A DNA stretch of 64,000 nt, taken from positions 1-64,000 of the forward strand of contig JAEUTG010000060.1 in NCBI GenBank assembly GCA_016788045.1, read 5' to 3'. Below, piece by piece: positions 9,404-17,938 of the stretch. This DNA is from Bacteroidales bacterium. GTDB taxonomy: Bacteria; Bacteroidota; Bacteroidia; Bacteroidales; Lentimicrobiaceae. Every line of letters begins with the position of its first letter. Within the stretch, counting starts at the first letter, position 1. The translations under genes were made by a program, and so were the position numbers. The notes beneath the pieces are model-generated. The model ran no database searches, was not told the origin of the DNA, and saw only the letters and a list, made by a program, of their open reading frames with translations.

Positions 9404-9762
9404 GGCTTCAGCCCGGAAGTTGACAAAGGTTCGGGCAATGACCGGGTTCAGAATGCTTCTGGCAAGCGCGACAATCCCACAGGTCAGCCTTCTCCCTTCT
9501 TTTTGGCAAAAGCCGTTTGGTTCCGGGCGTTGCATAAACCCCGGACTGAAGTCCGGAGTAAGATAAAGGAGGTATCCCGGTATTCCGGAGAAGTGTTGGG
9601 CCAATGCCCGGACTTCAGGCTAACACCCGGACTCATGAACCAACTGCCGGACTTCAGGCCAACTCCCGGATTTAGCTGGTTAATTGAGTTACAATACCCG
9701 GTCAGGCCCCCGGCTTCAGCCGGGGGTTGAGTAAAGCCAGGCTAAGCAGCGGGCTTCAGCCC
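9404..9762. repeat. Cluster of REP-like palindromes
   Basis: At least six GC-rich short palindromes share the core CTTCAG or CTGAAG between self-complementary arms: GGCTTCAGCC (9404-9413), CCGGACTGAAGTCCGG (9541-9556), GCCCGGACTTCAGGC (9606-9620), GCCGGACTTCAGGCC (9646-9660), CCCCCGGCTTCAGCCGGGGG (9707-9726) and GGGCTTCAGCCC (9751-9762). They are non-coding, variable in arm sequence and clustered in one intergenic space. This is the look of REP elements mobilised by RAYT (Y1) transposases; no transposase gene is in the window. Some may form RNA hairpins. Confidence 0.7.
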
Positions 9763-10276
9763 AAAAGATAATCCAGGTCCGGGCAAAGACCATGGATGCT
9801 AACCGGACACATGCCGTGTAAAAATTATTGGTTTTCTTTGCCTGAATTGCGTATTCTTGTCAGGAAAATTCTTTATTTTTGTAAAGTTAATTCGATGAAT
9901 GCAATGGTCATCAATTGCTAATTGATTGATTGAGAATTGAATGTCTTTTTTCTGAGTTCTTTCCCCAAAAATTATTGAAATAAACCCCCCCTTCTTTTTG
10001 AGGAATGCATTGGTATCAGGTGCCCGGAAGAAAGTGTATGATTTTTTATTGAGGAACGGAAAAATGTTTTACGAAAGGAAAAACTTTTTCATGATTCCAA
10101 GCAATTCTGATACAAACTGAAAGATTTTCAAATGGCAGGATGATTAACTTTTCATTAAACTTTTATATCAGTAAAAACACAGGAACAGGTTACTTTTCCG
10201 GCTATTTTAAATAAATACCTGACAAACACGCAGCCTGGCCTGATTTCTGAATGCGTTATGTTATTTTTTTCACTCG
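9763..10276. other. Intergenic region before the radical SAM gene
   Basis: About 510 bases without a gene. It is AT-rich. A -7-type TATTTTTG is at 9874-9881 but no -33 element sits at the right distance. Two ATTAA-cored units 11 bp apart occur at 10143-10161 without a downstream -7. Otherwise nothing recognisable. Confidence 0.4.
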
Positions 10277-11248
10277 ATGAAACTATCAGAACCTGATTTT
10301 AAACCTTACAGAATGGAGGCTCCTGACAATTGCAGGCTTTGCCCGCGTGATTGTCAGGCTGACAGATATTCAGAAAGCCGGGGTTATTGCAATGCTGGCT
10401 CAGGTCTGGAAATTTCATCTGTTTGCATCCACAAGGGTGAAGAGCCTCCGGTTAGTGGTGTTCATGGTATCTGCAATGTGTTCTTCAGCCGCTGCAACCT
10501 GCAGTGTATCTACTGTCAGAACTACCAGATCAGCACGAATTCGTGTAATGTGCATTTTGCTGAGCGTACGCTCGGTGATGTTACCGCAGAAATCGCTTCA
10601 TTGCTTGATTCCGGCTGTGAAGCCCTGGGTTTTGTATCCCCATCGCACATGGTGCCTCAGATGCTGAGCATTATCGAAGCGGTCAGGAGTACTGGCAGGA
10701 ATCCTGTAATTGTATATAATACAAATGCTTACGAGAAAGTTGATGTATTACGCAACCTTGAGGGCATAATTGACGTTTATATCCCTGATTTCAAATATTC
10801 TGATCCGAAACTTGCCGGGGGGCTGTCGGACGCCCGGGATTATCCCGAGGTGGCGAAGAAAGCGATTGCAGAAATGTTCAGGCAAAAGGGCTCCCCTTTG
10901 ATTACCAATGCCAATGGCCAGGCCATGAGTGGTTTGATTATCAGGCATCTGGTTATTCCAGGGCAGGTTCAGAACAGCCTCGACATTCTCCGTTTCATCG
11001 CTTCTGAGCTTTCCGTAAAAGTTCATGTATCACTGATGGCACAATACCATCCTGTGCCTTCGGTGATGAACCATGAATTTCTGGGACGTGCCGTCAGCCA
11101 TGAAGAATACCAACAGGTTGTGGATGAAATGACTGATCTTGGACTTGAGTATGGCTGGATTCAGGAACTGGAAAGCAGTTCGCATTACCTGCCCGATTTC
11201 AGCAATCAACACCCATTCGAAAAACAACTGATTAACACCACACTATAA
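10277..11248 (+). CDS. PflX-like radical SAM protein (COG1313)
   Basis: A 323-residue cytosolic radical SAM protein related to pyruvate formate-lyase activating enzymes. The [4Fe-4S]/SAM motif is CNLQCIYC (C73, C77, C80). It is preceded by an N-terminal cysteine cluster C19, C22, C26, C38 typical of this group and possibly holding a second cluster or metal. YIPDFKYSD and MAQYHPVPSV are other conserved segments. The family is widespread but its substrate is not established; no glycyl radical enzyme gene is nearby. Its stop is 4 bp before the TTG start of the histidine kinase gene, so the two are probably co-transcribed and translationally coupled. Confidence 0.82.
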   Translation: MKLSEPDFKPYRMEAPDNCRLCPRDCQADRYSESRGYCNAGSGLEISSVCIHKGEEPPVSGVHGICNVFFSRCNLQCIYCQNYQISTNSCNVHFAERTLGDVTAEIASLLDSGCEALGFVSPSHMVPQMLSIIEAVRSTGRNPVIVYNTNAYEKVDVLRNLEGIIDVYIPDFKYSDPKLAGGLSDARDYPEVAKKAIAEMFRQKGSPLITNANGQAMSGLIIRHLVIPGQVQNSLDILRFIASELSVKVHVSLMAQYHPVPSVMNHEFLGRAVSHEEYQQVVDEMTDLGLEYGWIQELESSSHYLPDFSNQHPFEKQLINTTL

Positions 11249-11252
11249 CGCT

Positions 11253-13193
11253 TTGTCTGCATTGTTAACCACCGTAAAGAAAATTAGCAGGATAGCCCTT
11301 CTGTCGGGCTTCCTTGCCTTGTCTTTTTCGCTGGGTGGCTCCAATGCACAGCAGAAAGCCGACAGCCTGAAATTCCTGCTCGAAAGGTCAGCCGATCTTA
11401 ATACGCGGGCTTCGTTACTGAAACAGTTGTCGCGCCTTTCGTTTACTGAATCTGATTACAACTCTGCACTGATCTACCTGAACGAAGAACTGAAGATTCA
11501 TGAACAGACGGGTGATTCAGCCTCCTGGGCCAATGCGGAATATAGCCTGGCGATGGTCTACAGCATCGTCAGAAATTTTGATATGGCCGCGAAGCATGGC
11601 GTAGCCGCCAAGGATTTCTTTGAGCGGAACAAAATGTTCCCCCAGGTGGCCAACAGCTGCATTAACCTGGGCTTCATTTACAACGAACTGAAGCAGCCTG
11701 ATATCGCCATTGAATACTACCAGCGGGCAATGGTCATTCTGGAGGACCAGAAAACCCAGCAGGGCATGGAAGCTTCCTACCTCAACCTGGGTACCCTGGG
11801 CGACAAAACCGGCGATATTGACAAAGCCAGAAAGAATTTCGAAGAATCTCAGAACCTGTCGAGGTCGATCAACAACACGGCACTGGCCGGGGTTTATTCC
11901 AACCTCGGCAACCTGTACCTGAACAAAGGGGATTTCGTAAAAGCGGAGGAGCTGCTCGACAAAGCCTTTATCATGGCCAAAGAATCGGGGAATGAAGAAT
12001 CCATGGCTGTTGCCATGATCTCGCTGGGCTCGGTCTATTTCAAAACAGGCAGGAAACCCGAAGCCTACAGAGCCATAGAGAATGGTATTGCCATTTCCAG
12101 ACGGCTTGGACTCAGGAAAATAACCATGGATGCCTATGCCGAACTGGCCAGGGTCTCGATGAGCCTCAATCAGCCGGTGCTGGCCTACAATTTCCTGGAA
12201 ATCTACTCAAAACTGAAAGACAGCCTCTACAACGAACAGCTCAGCATGCAGTCGGGCAATGCGATGAACCGGTTTGAAGTTGGACGCCAGGACCTTGACA
12301 GCGAACGCCTGCTGCGCGAGAACCTCGAACAATCACTCAAGCTGGAGCGTGACCAGAATGCCCGGGTGGCGCTTATCCTGGGTTTCGTGGTGGTTATCCT
12401 GCTGATGGGGATTTTCTTCAAACGCTACTATGTAAAGGCCAAAGCAGCCAACGAACTGAAAGAGAACAACCAGCTGGTTGAAGTGGAAAAAGCCGAGCTG
12501 GAGCAGCTGATCCAGACCAAGGACCGCTTTATCTCCATCATTGCCCACGACCTGAAGAACCCCTTCACTTCCCTGCTGGGTTTTGCCGACCTGGCCTATA
12601 CCGAATTTGACGAAATCACCGATCAGGAGAAACGTTCGTACCTGGGCATTATCCGGCAGAGCAGCCAGCACATTTATGCCCTGCTCGACAACCTGCTCAC
12701 CTGGTCGCGGGCACAGTCGGGCAGAATTGACTTCAACCCCGAACCGGTGAACCTGCACGAGGTGGTTGATTTCTCGATCGATCTGGTGCGGACTGCCGCT
12801 GAGAACAAGCAGCTTGCCCTGTTCTCCGACTTCGCCCAGGATGTGGTGGTGAGGGCCGATAAAAACATGCTCTCCACCGTATTGCGCAACCTGCTGAGCA
12901 ATGCCATCAAGTTTACCCCCGCCGGCGGTTCGGTAACTGTGAGCTGCCGCAACCACAACGGCCGGGCAGTGCTGAGTGTTTCGGATACCGGGGTAGGCCT
13001 CGACCAGGATGAGTTGTCGCGCCTTTTCAAAATCGACGGCAACCTCAAGAACCCCGGCACAAACAACGAAACCGGCACCGGCCTGGGGCTGATCCTCTGC
13101 CAGGAGTTTATGAACATCCACAAGTCGAAGATCATCGCCGAAAGCACCCCCGGCAAGGGCAGCGTATTCAGCTTCAGCCTTGATGTGGTGTAA
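11253..13193 (+). CDS. TPR-repeat sensor histidine kinase
   Basis: A 646-residue membrane-bound sensor. The frame has no ATG before the signal sequence; a stop at 11229 limits it, so TTG at 11253 (or TTG at 11262) is the start. Residues 1-32 are a signal peptide or anchor, about 40-330 hold TPR-type helical repeats facing the periplasm, about 371-391 are a membrane segment, then a coiled coil leads to the HisKA domain with IIAHDLKNPF (phospho-acceptor H432). The ATPase domain has NLLSNAIKF (N box), SDTGVGL (G1) and GTGLGL (G2). No receiver domain is attached and no response regulator gene is adjacent. The 3' half is clearly GC-richer than most of the window, which also creates long spurious reading frames on the opposite strand. 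Confidence 0.9.
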   Translation: MSALLTTVKKISRIALLSGFLALSFSLGGSNAQQKADSLKFLLERSADLNTRASLLKQLSRLSFTESDYNSALIYLNEELKIHEQTGDSASWANAEYSLAMVYSIVRNFDMAAKHGVAAKDFFERNKMFPQVANSCINLGFIYNELKQPDIAIEYYQRAMVILEDQKTQQGMEASYLNLGTLGDKTGDIDKARKNFEESQNLSRSINNTALAGVYSNLGNLYLNKGDFVKAEELLDKAFIMAKESGNEESMAVAMISLGSVYFKTGRKPEAYRAIENGIAISRRLGLRKITMDAYAELARVSMSLNQPVLAYNFLEIYSKLKDSLYNEQLSMQSGNAMNRFEVGRQDLDSERLLRENLEQSLKLERDQNARVALILGFVVVILLMGIFFKRYYVKAKAANELKENNQLVEVEKAELEQLIQTKDRFISIIAHDLKNPFTSLLGFADLAYTEFDEITDQEKRSYLGIIRQSSQHIYALLDNLLTWSRAQSGRIDFNPEPVNLHEVVDFSIDLVRTAAENKQLALFSDFAQDVVVRADKNMLSTVLRNLLSNAIKFTPAGGSVTVSCRNHNGRAVLSVSDTGVGLDQDELSRLFKIDGNLKNPGTNNETGTGLGLILCQEFMNIHKSKIIAESTPGKGSVFSFSLDVV

Positions 13194-13701
13194 ACCAGCG
13201 CCGGCCAATCTCCTGTTCCTTTAGCTGACCCTGACAAATCCGGGCTTTTGCACAATTTTCGTTTTTTAAAGGTGATTTCCAACCACTTCATCGTGATGCT
13301 TTCATGTACAGTCGCATTATGGCAGGTTGCCGGTGAGGATTCAATGAATGAAAAGGAAGCCTGGCCACGCAGCATGGTAAAGCCAGCAACAGCCGGATCA
13401 GCGTTTTAGTCTATAAGTTGTTTGGGTTGTGTGGGGAGAAGGGTTGTTTTGAGAAGAAAGGAAATGGGCGGATTACGGTTAAGTTGAGGGTACAACAGAA
13501 AAAATCTTTGTTGCAATATTTACCGAAGAAAAAATTGTTGTAATTTTCGGTTGTATTAACAGCAACACATTGGGGTAGGATTCACAGAGGGTATAAAAAG
13601 GCACCACGACCAGGACTGGCAGATTTAGAACTTACTTTTAATAAAACTTGAAAAGCCGAAAACTATTTGAGAAGTTGAAACCAAAATAAATTCATTTACA
13701 T
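13194..13701. other. Intergenic region at the left edge of the defence island
   Basis: About 500 bases between the kinase gene and the first island gene, with base composition falling from GC-rich to AT-rich near 13450. The near-inverted pair ACCGAA / TTCGGT flanks an AT-rich stretch around 13530-13555. No gene, tRNA or integrase was found here. Confidence 0.4.
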
Positions 13702-14073
13702 ATGGAAATAAAAATATCGGTGTTAAACACCAACACAAAAACAAACGAAACTTCAATTAAAGATTTTATAATCAAAGATGGTGAATGGGATATTAGCAAT
13801 ATAGACATCTCCGCCGCAGAAGGGAAAGATGCTCGCACAATGAACGAAGCCTGGCATGCTTTCCTCTTCCTTGCAGGTGGTTTTGGGGAAATCATCAATT
13901 TGTCAGAAAGTTTAAGTTTTTGGAATGATGTTGAGGATATTTTTCCTTTGTATACTGCATCTGATAAAAAAAAGCGAAAAAGAGGTTATGTTTATGATTT
14001 TGCAGAAAAGGATGGAATCAGAACAAGAATTATTCTCATTGCCCCCAGTAACTATTTGCCGTCGTTCTTATGA
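13702..14073 (+). CDS. Hypothetical protein at the island edge
   Basis: A 123-residue protein that I do not recognise. It starts at an ATG after an AT-rich leader and has no signal peptide or membrane segment, so it is probably cytosolic. The sequence is mixed alpha/beta: MEIKISVLNTNT opens with a strand, WHAFLFLAGGFGEII is the most hydrophobic stretch, and a basic KKKRKRG lies at about 94-100. The abrupt end at NYLPSFL may be natural or may mark a truncation. It lies 470 bp before hsdM, in the same orientation, with similar AT-rich composition, so it may belong to the island without being in the operon. Confidence 0.5.
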   Translation: MEIKISVLNTNTKTNETSIKDFIIKDGEWDISNIDISAAEGKDARTMNEAWHAFLFLAGGFGEIINLSESLSFWNDVEDIFPLYTASDKKKRKRGYVYDFAEKDGIRTRIILIAPSNYLPSFL

Positions 14074-14152
14074 TGGGCAGAATATTTTTTGTTATGAGAA
14101 TAAATGATCGGTCATATCCGAAATTCAATGGCTATTTCAGTCGTTTGGCTGA

Positions 14153-14206
14153 TTTACCGTTGCGTTGCAAAAAGCACATTTACCTTAGATGTGCTTTCGC
14201 GGTAAA
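14153..14206. other. Long two-part hairpin upstream of hsdM
   Basis: Outer arms TTTACCG (14153-14159) and CGGTAAA (14200-14206) enclose a 9-bp stem AAAGCACAT (14171-14179) / ATGTGCTTT (14189-14197). No T-run follows, so it is not a standard terminator. It lies between the hypothetical gene and hsdM in the 470-bp gap 14074-14540. It could be a structured RNA, a protein site or an element boundary. Confidence 0.4.
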
Positions 14207-14501
14207 AGAGCAATAAAGTATTCTGAATCCTGCTAATAAGCCTGGTACCAGGCAAGGTCAGTAATTGTGGCAAAGACAGACAAACGATTTTGCATGGACA
14301 CTGATCACCTGAAGTAAAGAATCCGAATCTTGAGAATATAGTACAGTTTCCACAAAGTTTATTGTGTTTTTCTATCATAGCCTAAAAAAGAAACAAGCAT
14401 ATCAACCTGCATAGCAGCCTTTTCATATACCAGGCAAACCAAAACACAAACCATTGGCTTATAACGGGCTGATTTTTTCTTACGCAACCGGTCTAATTTG
14501 T

Positions 14502-14509
14502 TACTTTTG
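14502..14509 (+). promoter_or_regulatory. Probable -7 element for the type I RM operon
   Basis: TACTTTTG matches the Bacteroidota -7 consensus TAnnTTTG and lies 31 bases before the hsdM ATG. The -33 region is weak (T-rich TTTTTTC near 14474-14479, spacer about 22), so basal expression may be low or an activator may be used. A three-codon mini-ORF (ATG at 14523) precedes hsdM in the leader. Confidence 0.5.
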
Positions 14510-14540
14510 AGCTTTAATAATTATGGATTGGTGATTAAAA

Positions 14541-17027
14541 ATGGCAATTAAAAAATCAGAATTATACAGTTCCATCTGGGCAAGTTGCGATGAGCTAAGA
14601 GGCGGAATGGATGCCAGTCAGTACAAGGATTATGTATTGACTTTGTTGTTTGTTAAATACGTTTCCGATAAGTACGGAAACGACCCTGACGGATTGATTG
14701 AGATTCCCGAAGACGGAAGTTTCAAAGATATGATTGCTTTGAAACACAGCAAGGAGATTGGCGACAAAATGAATACCATCATTGGGTCACTGGCAAAAGC
14801 CAACGATTTAGTGGGGGTTATTGATGTAGCCGACTTCAACGACGATGAAAAACTCGGCAAAGGTCAGGAAATGGTTGACCGCCTTACCAAGTTGATTGCC
14901 ATTTTTGAAAAACCTGCCCTTGATTTTAGTAAAAACCGTGCCGGTGGTGATGATATTCTGGGTGATGCCTTTGAGTACCTGATGAAAAACTTTGCCACCG
15001 AAAGCGGAAAAAGCAAAGGACAATTCTATACCCCCAGTGAAGTAAGCCGGGTATTGGCTAAAGTTCTGGGAATTACCGACCCTAAAAACTCTACAACCTT
15101 TTATGATCCAACCTGTGGTTCGGGCTCACTGCTTTTAAAGGTGATTGACGAAGCCGATGGCAAAGGGTCCATTTACGGACAGGAAAAAGATGTGGCTACC
15201 GCTGCTTTGGCCCGTATGAATATGATTCTTCATGGTATTGAAGGTCACGAAATCCACCGTGGACAAAGTACCCTTTCCGACCCGTTTTTCAAAGATAAAA
15301 ACGGCTTTCTCCGAACCTTCGACTATGTGGTAGCCAATCCACCTTTTTCATCCAAAAACTGGGTGAACGGTTTTGACCCGCAAAACGACCTTTACGGACG
15401 TTTTGAAAAAGATGAAGAAGAAAGTGCAAAAACCGGTAAAGCCATCTACAAAACTCCACCGGAGAAGAACGGCGATTTTGCCTTTTTACTTCATATTCTG
15501 AAATCGCTGAAAAGTACAGGAAAAGGAGCTTGTATTCTACCGCATGGTGTTTTGTTCAGAGGAAATGCCGAAGCCGAAATCCGTAAAAGCTTAATTCAGC
15601 GTGGGTATATCAAAGGTATTATCGGCTTTCCTGCCAACCTGTTTTTTGGAACGGGTATTCCTGCCTGTGTGATTGTGCTCGACAAGGAAGGAGCCGATGA
15701 ACGCAAACACATTTTTATGATTGATGCCAGCAAAGGCTTTATAAAAGACGGCAACAAAAACCGGTTGCGCGAGCAGGACATCCATAAAATTGTAGATGTT
15801 TTTACCAAACAAACCGATTTGCCCAAATACAGCCGTTTGGTGAGCATCGAAGAAATCAGCGACCCGAAAAACGATTTCAATCTGAATATTCCGCGATACA
15901 TCGACAGTCAGGAAGTGGAAGATATACAGGATATTGAAGCACACCTGTCGGGCGGGATTCCTGACGCCGATATCAATGCTTTAAATGAATACTGGGAAGT
16001 TTATCCTTCGTTAAGAGCTGAACTCTTTAATGCAAGCGCCCGGGCAAATTACTGTGATTTAAAAATCGAAAAAGACCTCGTAAAGCCAACCATTTTCAAC
16101 CATCCTGAATTTACCGCCTTCTCTAAAGAAATGGCCGAGGTGTTTGAAACATGGAAAACAAGAAACACCCAAATACTGAAAGCACTCGAAAAGGGTTTTA
16201 AGCCCAAAGAGATTGTTTACAGGATTTCGGAAGATATTCTGGCAACCTACACAGGCCATGCCTTGATGGACAAATACGATGTGTATCAGCACCTGATGGA
16301 CTATTGGAACAATGTAATGCAGGACGATTGCTATTACCTTGCCTCCGAAGGCTGGAAAGCAGAGCTTACCATTACCAAACAAACCAAAACCGTTACTGAA
16401 TGGGATTGCGACCTGGTGCCAAAAGCCCTGGTGATTGATCGCTATTTCCTAACCGAAAAACAAGCCATTGAAAAACTCGAAGCTGGTAAAGAAGCCATTG
16501 CATCAGAAATTGCTGAATTGGAAGAAGAACACAACTCCGAAGATGGTTATTTTGCCGAATTGGATAAAGTGAATAAAGCCAATGTGCAAAAGAGGTTGAA
16601 GGAGTTGCCGGCAATTAATCCGAAAAAAGTAAAACATCTGTTAGCCAATGCCGCAGAACCTGAAGCAGCCTATGGTGAAAAGGCCATACTCGAACTCTAT
16701 CTTAAACTTACGGATAAACTGGCAGAAATAAATAAAAAAATAAAGGAAGCCTATGCCGACCTCGACAAAAAGGTAATTGAACGCTATAAAACGCTTACTG
16801 TTGATGAAATAAAACAATTGGTGGTGGACAACAAATGGATGACCGTACTGGAGCGGGATGTAAAAACCGAAATGGAACGCATCAGCCAACGCCTTACTCA
16901 ACGCATAAAAGAACTGGCAGAACGCTACGAAACGCCGCTGCCCATGCAGAGCGATGAAGTGAGTCGATTGGAGGCAGTGGTATATAAACATCTGGGAATG
17001 ATGGGTTTTCGAATAGAAAACCTGTAA
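14541..17027 (+). CDS. hsdM: Type I restriction-modification DNA methyltransferase subunit M
   Basis: An 828-residue N6-adenine methyltransferase subunit. The N-terminal HsdM_N helical domain (about 8-150, with SSIWASCDELRGGMD) is followed by the Rossmann methylase domain. SAM-binding motif I is DPTCGSGSLLLK (D189 to about 200) and catalytic motif IV is NPPF (266-269). With HsdS it methylates the recognition site to protect host DNA; with HsdR added it forms the restriction complex. The C-terminal third (about 500-828) is long, charged and coiled-coil-like, making the protein longer than the ~530 residues of EcoKI HsdM; this longer form occurs in some other bacterial type I systems. It is the first gene of the island operon. 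Confidence 0.93.
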   Translation: MAIKKSELYSSIWASCDELRGGMDASQYKDYVLTLLFVKYVSDKYGNDPDGLIEIPEDGSFKDMIALKHSKEIGDKMNTIIGSLAKANDLVGVIDVADFNDDEKLGKGQEMVDRLTKLIAIFEKPALDFSKNRAGGDDILGDAFEYLMKNFATESGKSKGQFYTPSEVSRVLAKVLGITDPKNSTTFYDPTCGSGSLLLKVIDEADGKGSIYGQEKDVATAALARMNMILHGIEGHEIHRGQSTLSDPFFKDKNGFLRTFDYVVANPPFSSKNWVNGFDPQNDLYGRFEKDEEESAKTGKAIYKTPPEKNGDFAFLLHILKSLKSTGKGACILPHGVLFRGNAEAEIRKSLIQRGYIKGIIGFPANLFFGTGIPACVIVLDKEGADERKHIFMIDASKGFIKDGNKNRLREQDIHKIVDVFTKQTDLPKYSRLVSIEEISDPKNDFNLNIPRYIDSQEVEDIQDIEAHLSGGIPDADINALNEYWEVYPSLRAELFNASARANYCDLKIEKDLVKPTIFNHPEFTAFSKEMAEVFETWKTRNTQILKALEKGFKPKEIVYRISEDILATYTGHALMDKYDVYQHLMDYWNNVMQDDCYYLASEGWKAELTITKQTKTVTEWDCDLVPKALVIDRYFLTEKQAIEKLEAGKEAIASEIAELEEEHNSEDGYFAELDKVNKANVQKRLKELPAINPKKVKHLLANAAEPEAAYGEKAILELYLKLTDKLAEINKKIKEAYADLDKKVIERYKTLTVDEIKQLVVDNKWMTVLERDVKTEMERISQRLTQRIKELAERYETPLPMQSDEVSRLEAVVYKHLGMMGFRIENL

Positions 17028-17097
17028 AAAGCGAAACCTGTCGGTTTGAATTGCTTCAGGTACTATCGGAAATAAGATGAGGCAAAACAAGAAATAA

Positions 17098-17937
17098 ATG
17101 AAGAATGAAATAGTTTTATATCGACCTGATGAGCTAACCGAGCATATTGAAGTTAGGTTAGAGGATGATACGGTTTGGCTTACCCAACTGCAAATGGCAG
17201 CTCTTTTTGGGCAAACCAAACAGAATGTCAGCTTACACGTGAATAATTGCTTTAAAGAGAAGGAGCTGGAGCCGCGATCAGTTGTCAAGGAATCCTTGAC
17301 AACTGCTGCCGATGGAAAAAAATACAAGACCAGATTTTACAATCTCGATGTCATCATTTCAGTAGGCTACCGGGTAAAATCCAAACAAGGCACTCAATTC
17401 CGTATCTGGGCTACCAAAGTGCTCAGGGATTATTTGTTGAAAGGCTATGCATTGAATCAACGGATGGACAGAATTGAGAACAACTATGAAAATTTAAACA
17501 AAGAGGTAAAACAAATTGCCCTGCAACTCAGAACCCAGGAACTTCCCAACCATGGAATCTTCTTCGATGGCCAGATATTTGATGCTTACGTCTTTGTTTC
17601 CGATATCATCAAGAAAGCCAATACAGAAATTATCCTGATTGACAATTACGTGGATGAAACGGTACTATCCCTGTTATCAAAACGAAAGAAAGGCGTAAAG
17701 GCTAAGATCTGCACGAAGACAATTTCCAGACAACTGCAATTGGATCTGGACAAACACAACAGCCAATACCCAATTCTAGAGATTAAAACCATTGCCAAAA
17801 GCCACGACAGGTTTCTGATTATCGATAATAAAGAGCTCTACCATATCGGTGCTTCGCTCAAAGATTTAGGAAAGAAGTGGTTTGGCTTTTCGCGTATGGA
17901 CACTTTGGTGAACGAAATTTTGAAAAGGATAAATTAG
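17098..17937 (+). CDS. RhuM-family protein with C-terminal PLD-like domain
   Basis: A 279-residue protein in two parts. Residues 1-125 match the virulence RhuM/DNA-binding family (DDTVWLTQLQMAALFGQTKQNVSLH, then SVGYRVKSKQGTQFRIWAT). After a linker helix, about 160-279 resembles the phospholipase D fold, with SHDRFLIID giving an HxRx4D version (H236, R238, D243) of the HxKx4D motif and GASLKDLG after it. Genes of the RhuM type commonly lie between hsdM and hsdS; their role is not established. The single degenerate HKD motif could act in a dimer as a nuclease, or may serve only for binding. It starts 70 bp after hsdM and ends 1 bp before hsdS. Confidence 0.75.
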   Translation: MKNEIVLYRPDELTEHIEVRLEDDTVWLTQLQMAALFGQTKQNVSLHVNNCFKEKELEPRSVVKESLTTAADGKKYKTRFYNLDVIISVGYRVKSKQGTQFRIWATKVLRDYLLKGYALNQRMDRIENNYENLNKEVKQIALQLRTQELPNHGIFFDGQIFDAYVFVSDIIKKANTEIILIDNYVDETVLSLLSKRKKGVKAKICTKTISRQLQLDLDKHNSQYPILEIKTIAKSHDRFLIIDNKELYHIGASLKDLGKKWFGFSRMDTLVNEILKRIN

Positions 17938-17938
17938 T

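Noticed and set aside
10143..10161. Two ATTAA units 11 bp apart upstream of the radical SAM gene, resembling the PhoB-type arrays
   Set aside because: Only two units, both starting with A rather than C or T, with no -7 element in phase and 115 bases before the gene.
12333..13375. Two long minus-strand open frames (291 and 233 codons) opposite the histidine kinase gene
   Set aside because: They lie antisense to an intact HisKA/HATPase domain in GC-rich DNA, where stop codons are rare on the other strand; no domain is visible in them.
14070..14213. A 48-codon frame overlapping the end of the 123-residue gene by ATGA
   Set aside because: It runs through the two-part hairpin and has no recognisable features. 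A frameshifted extension of the upstream gene is possible but unsupported.
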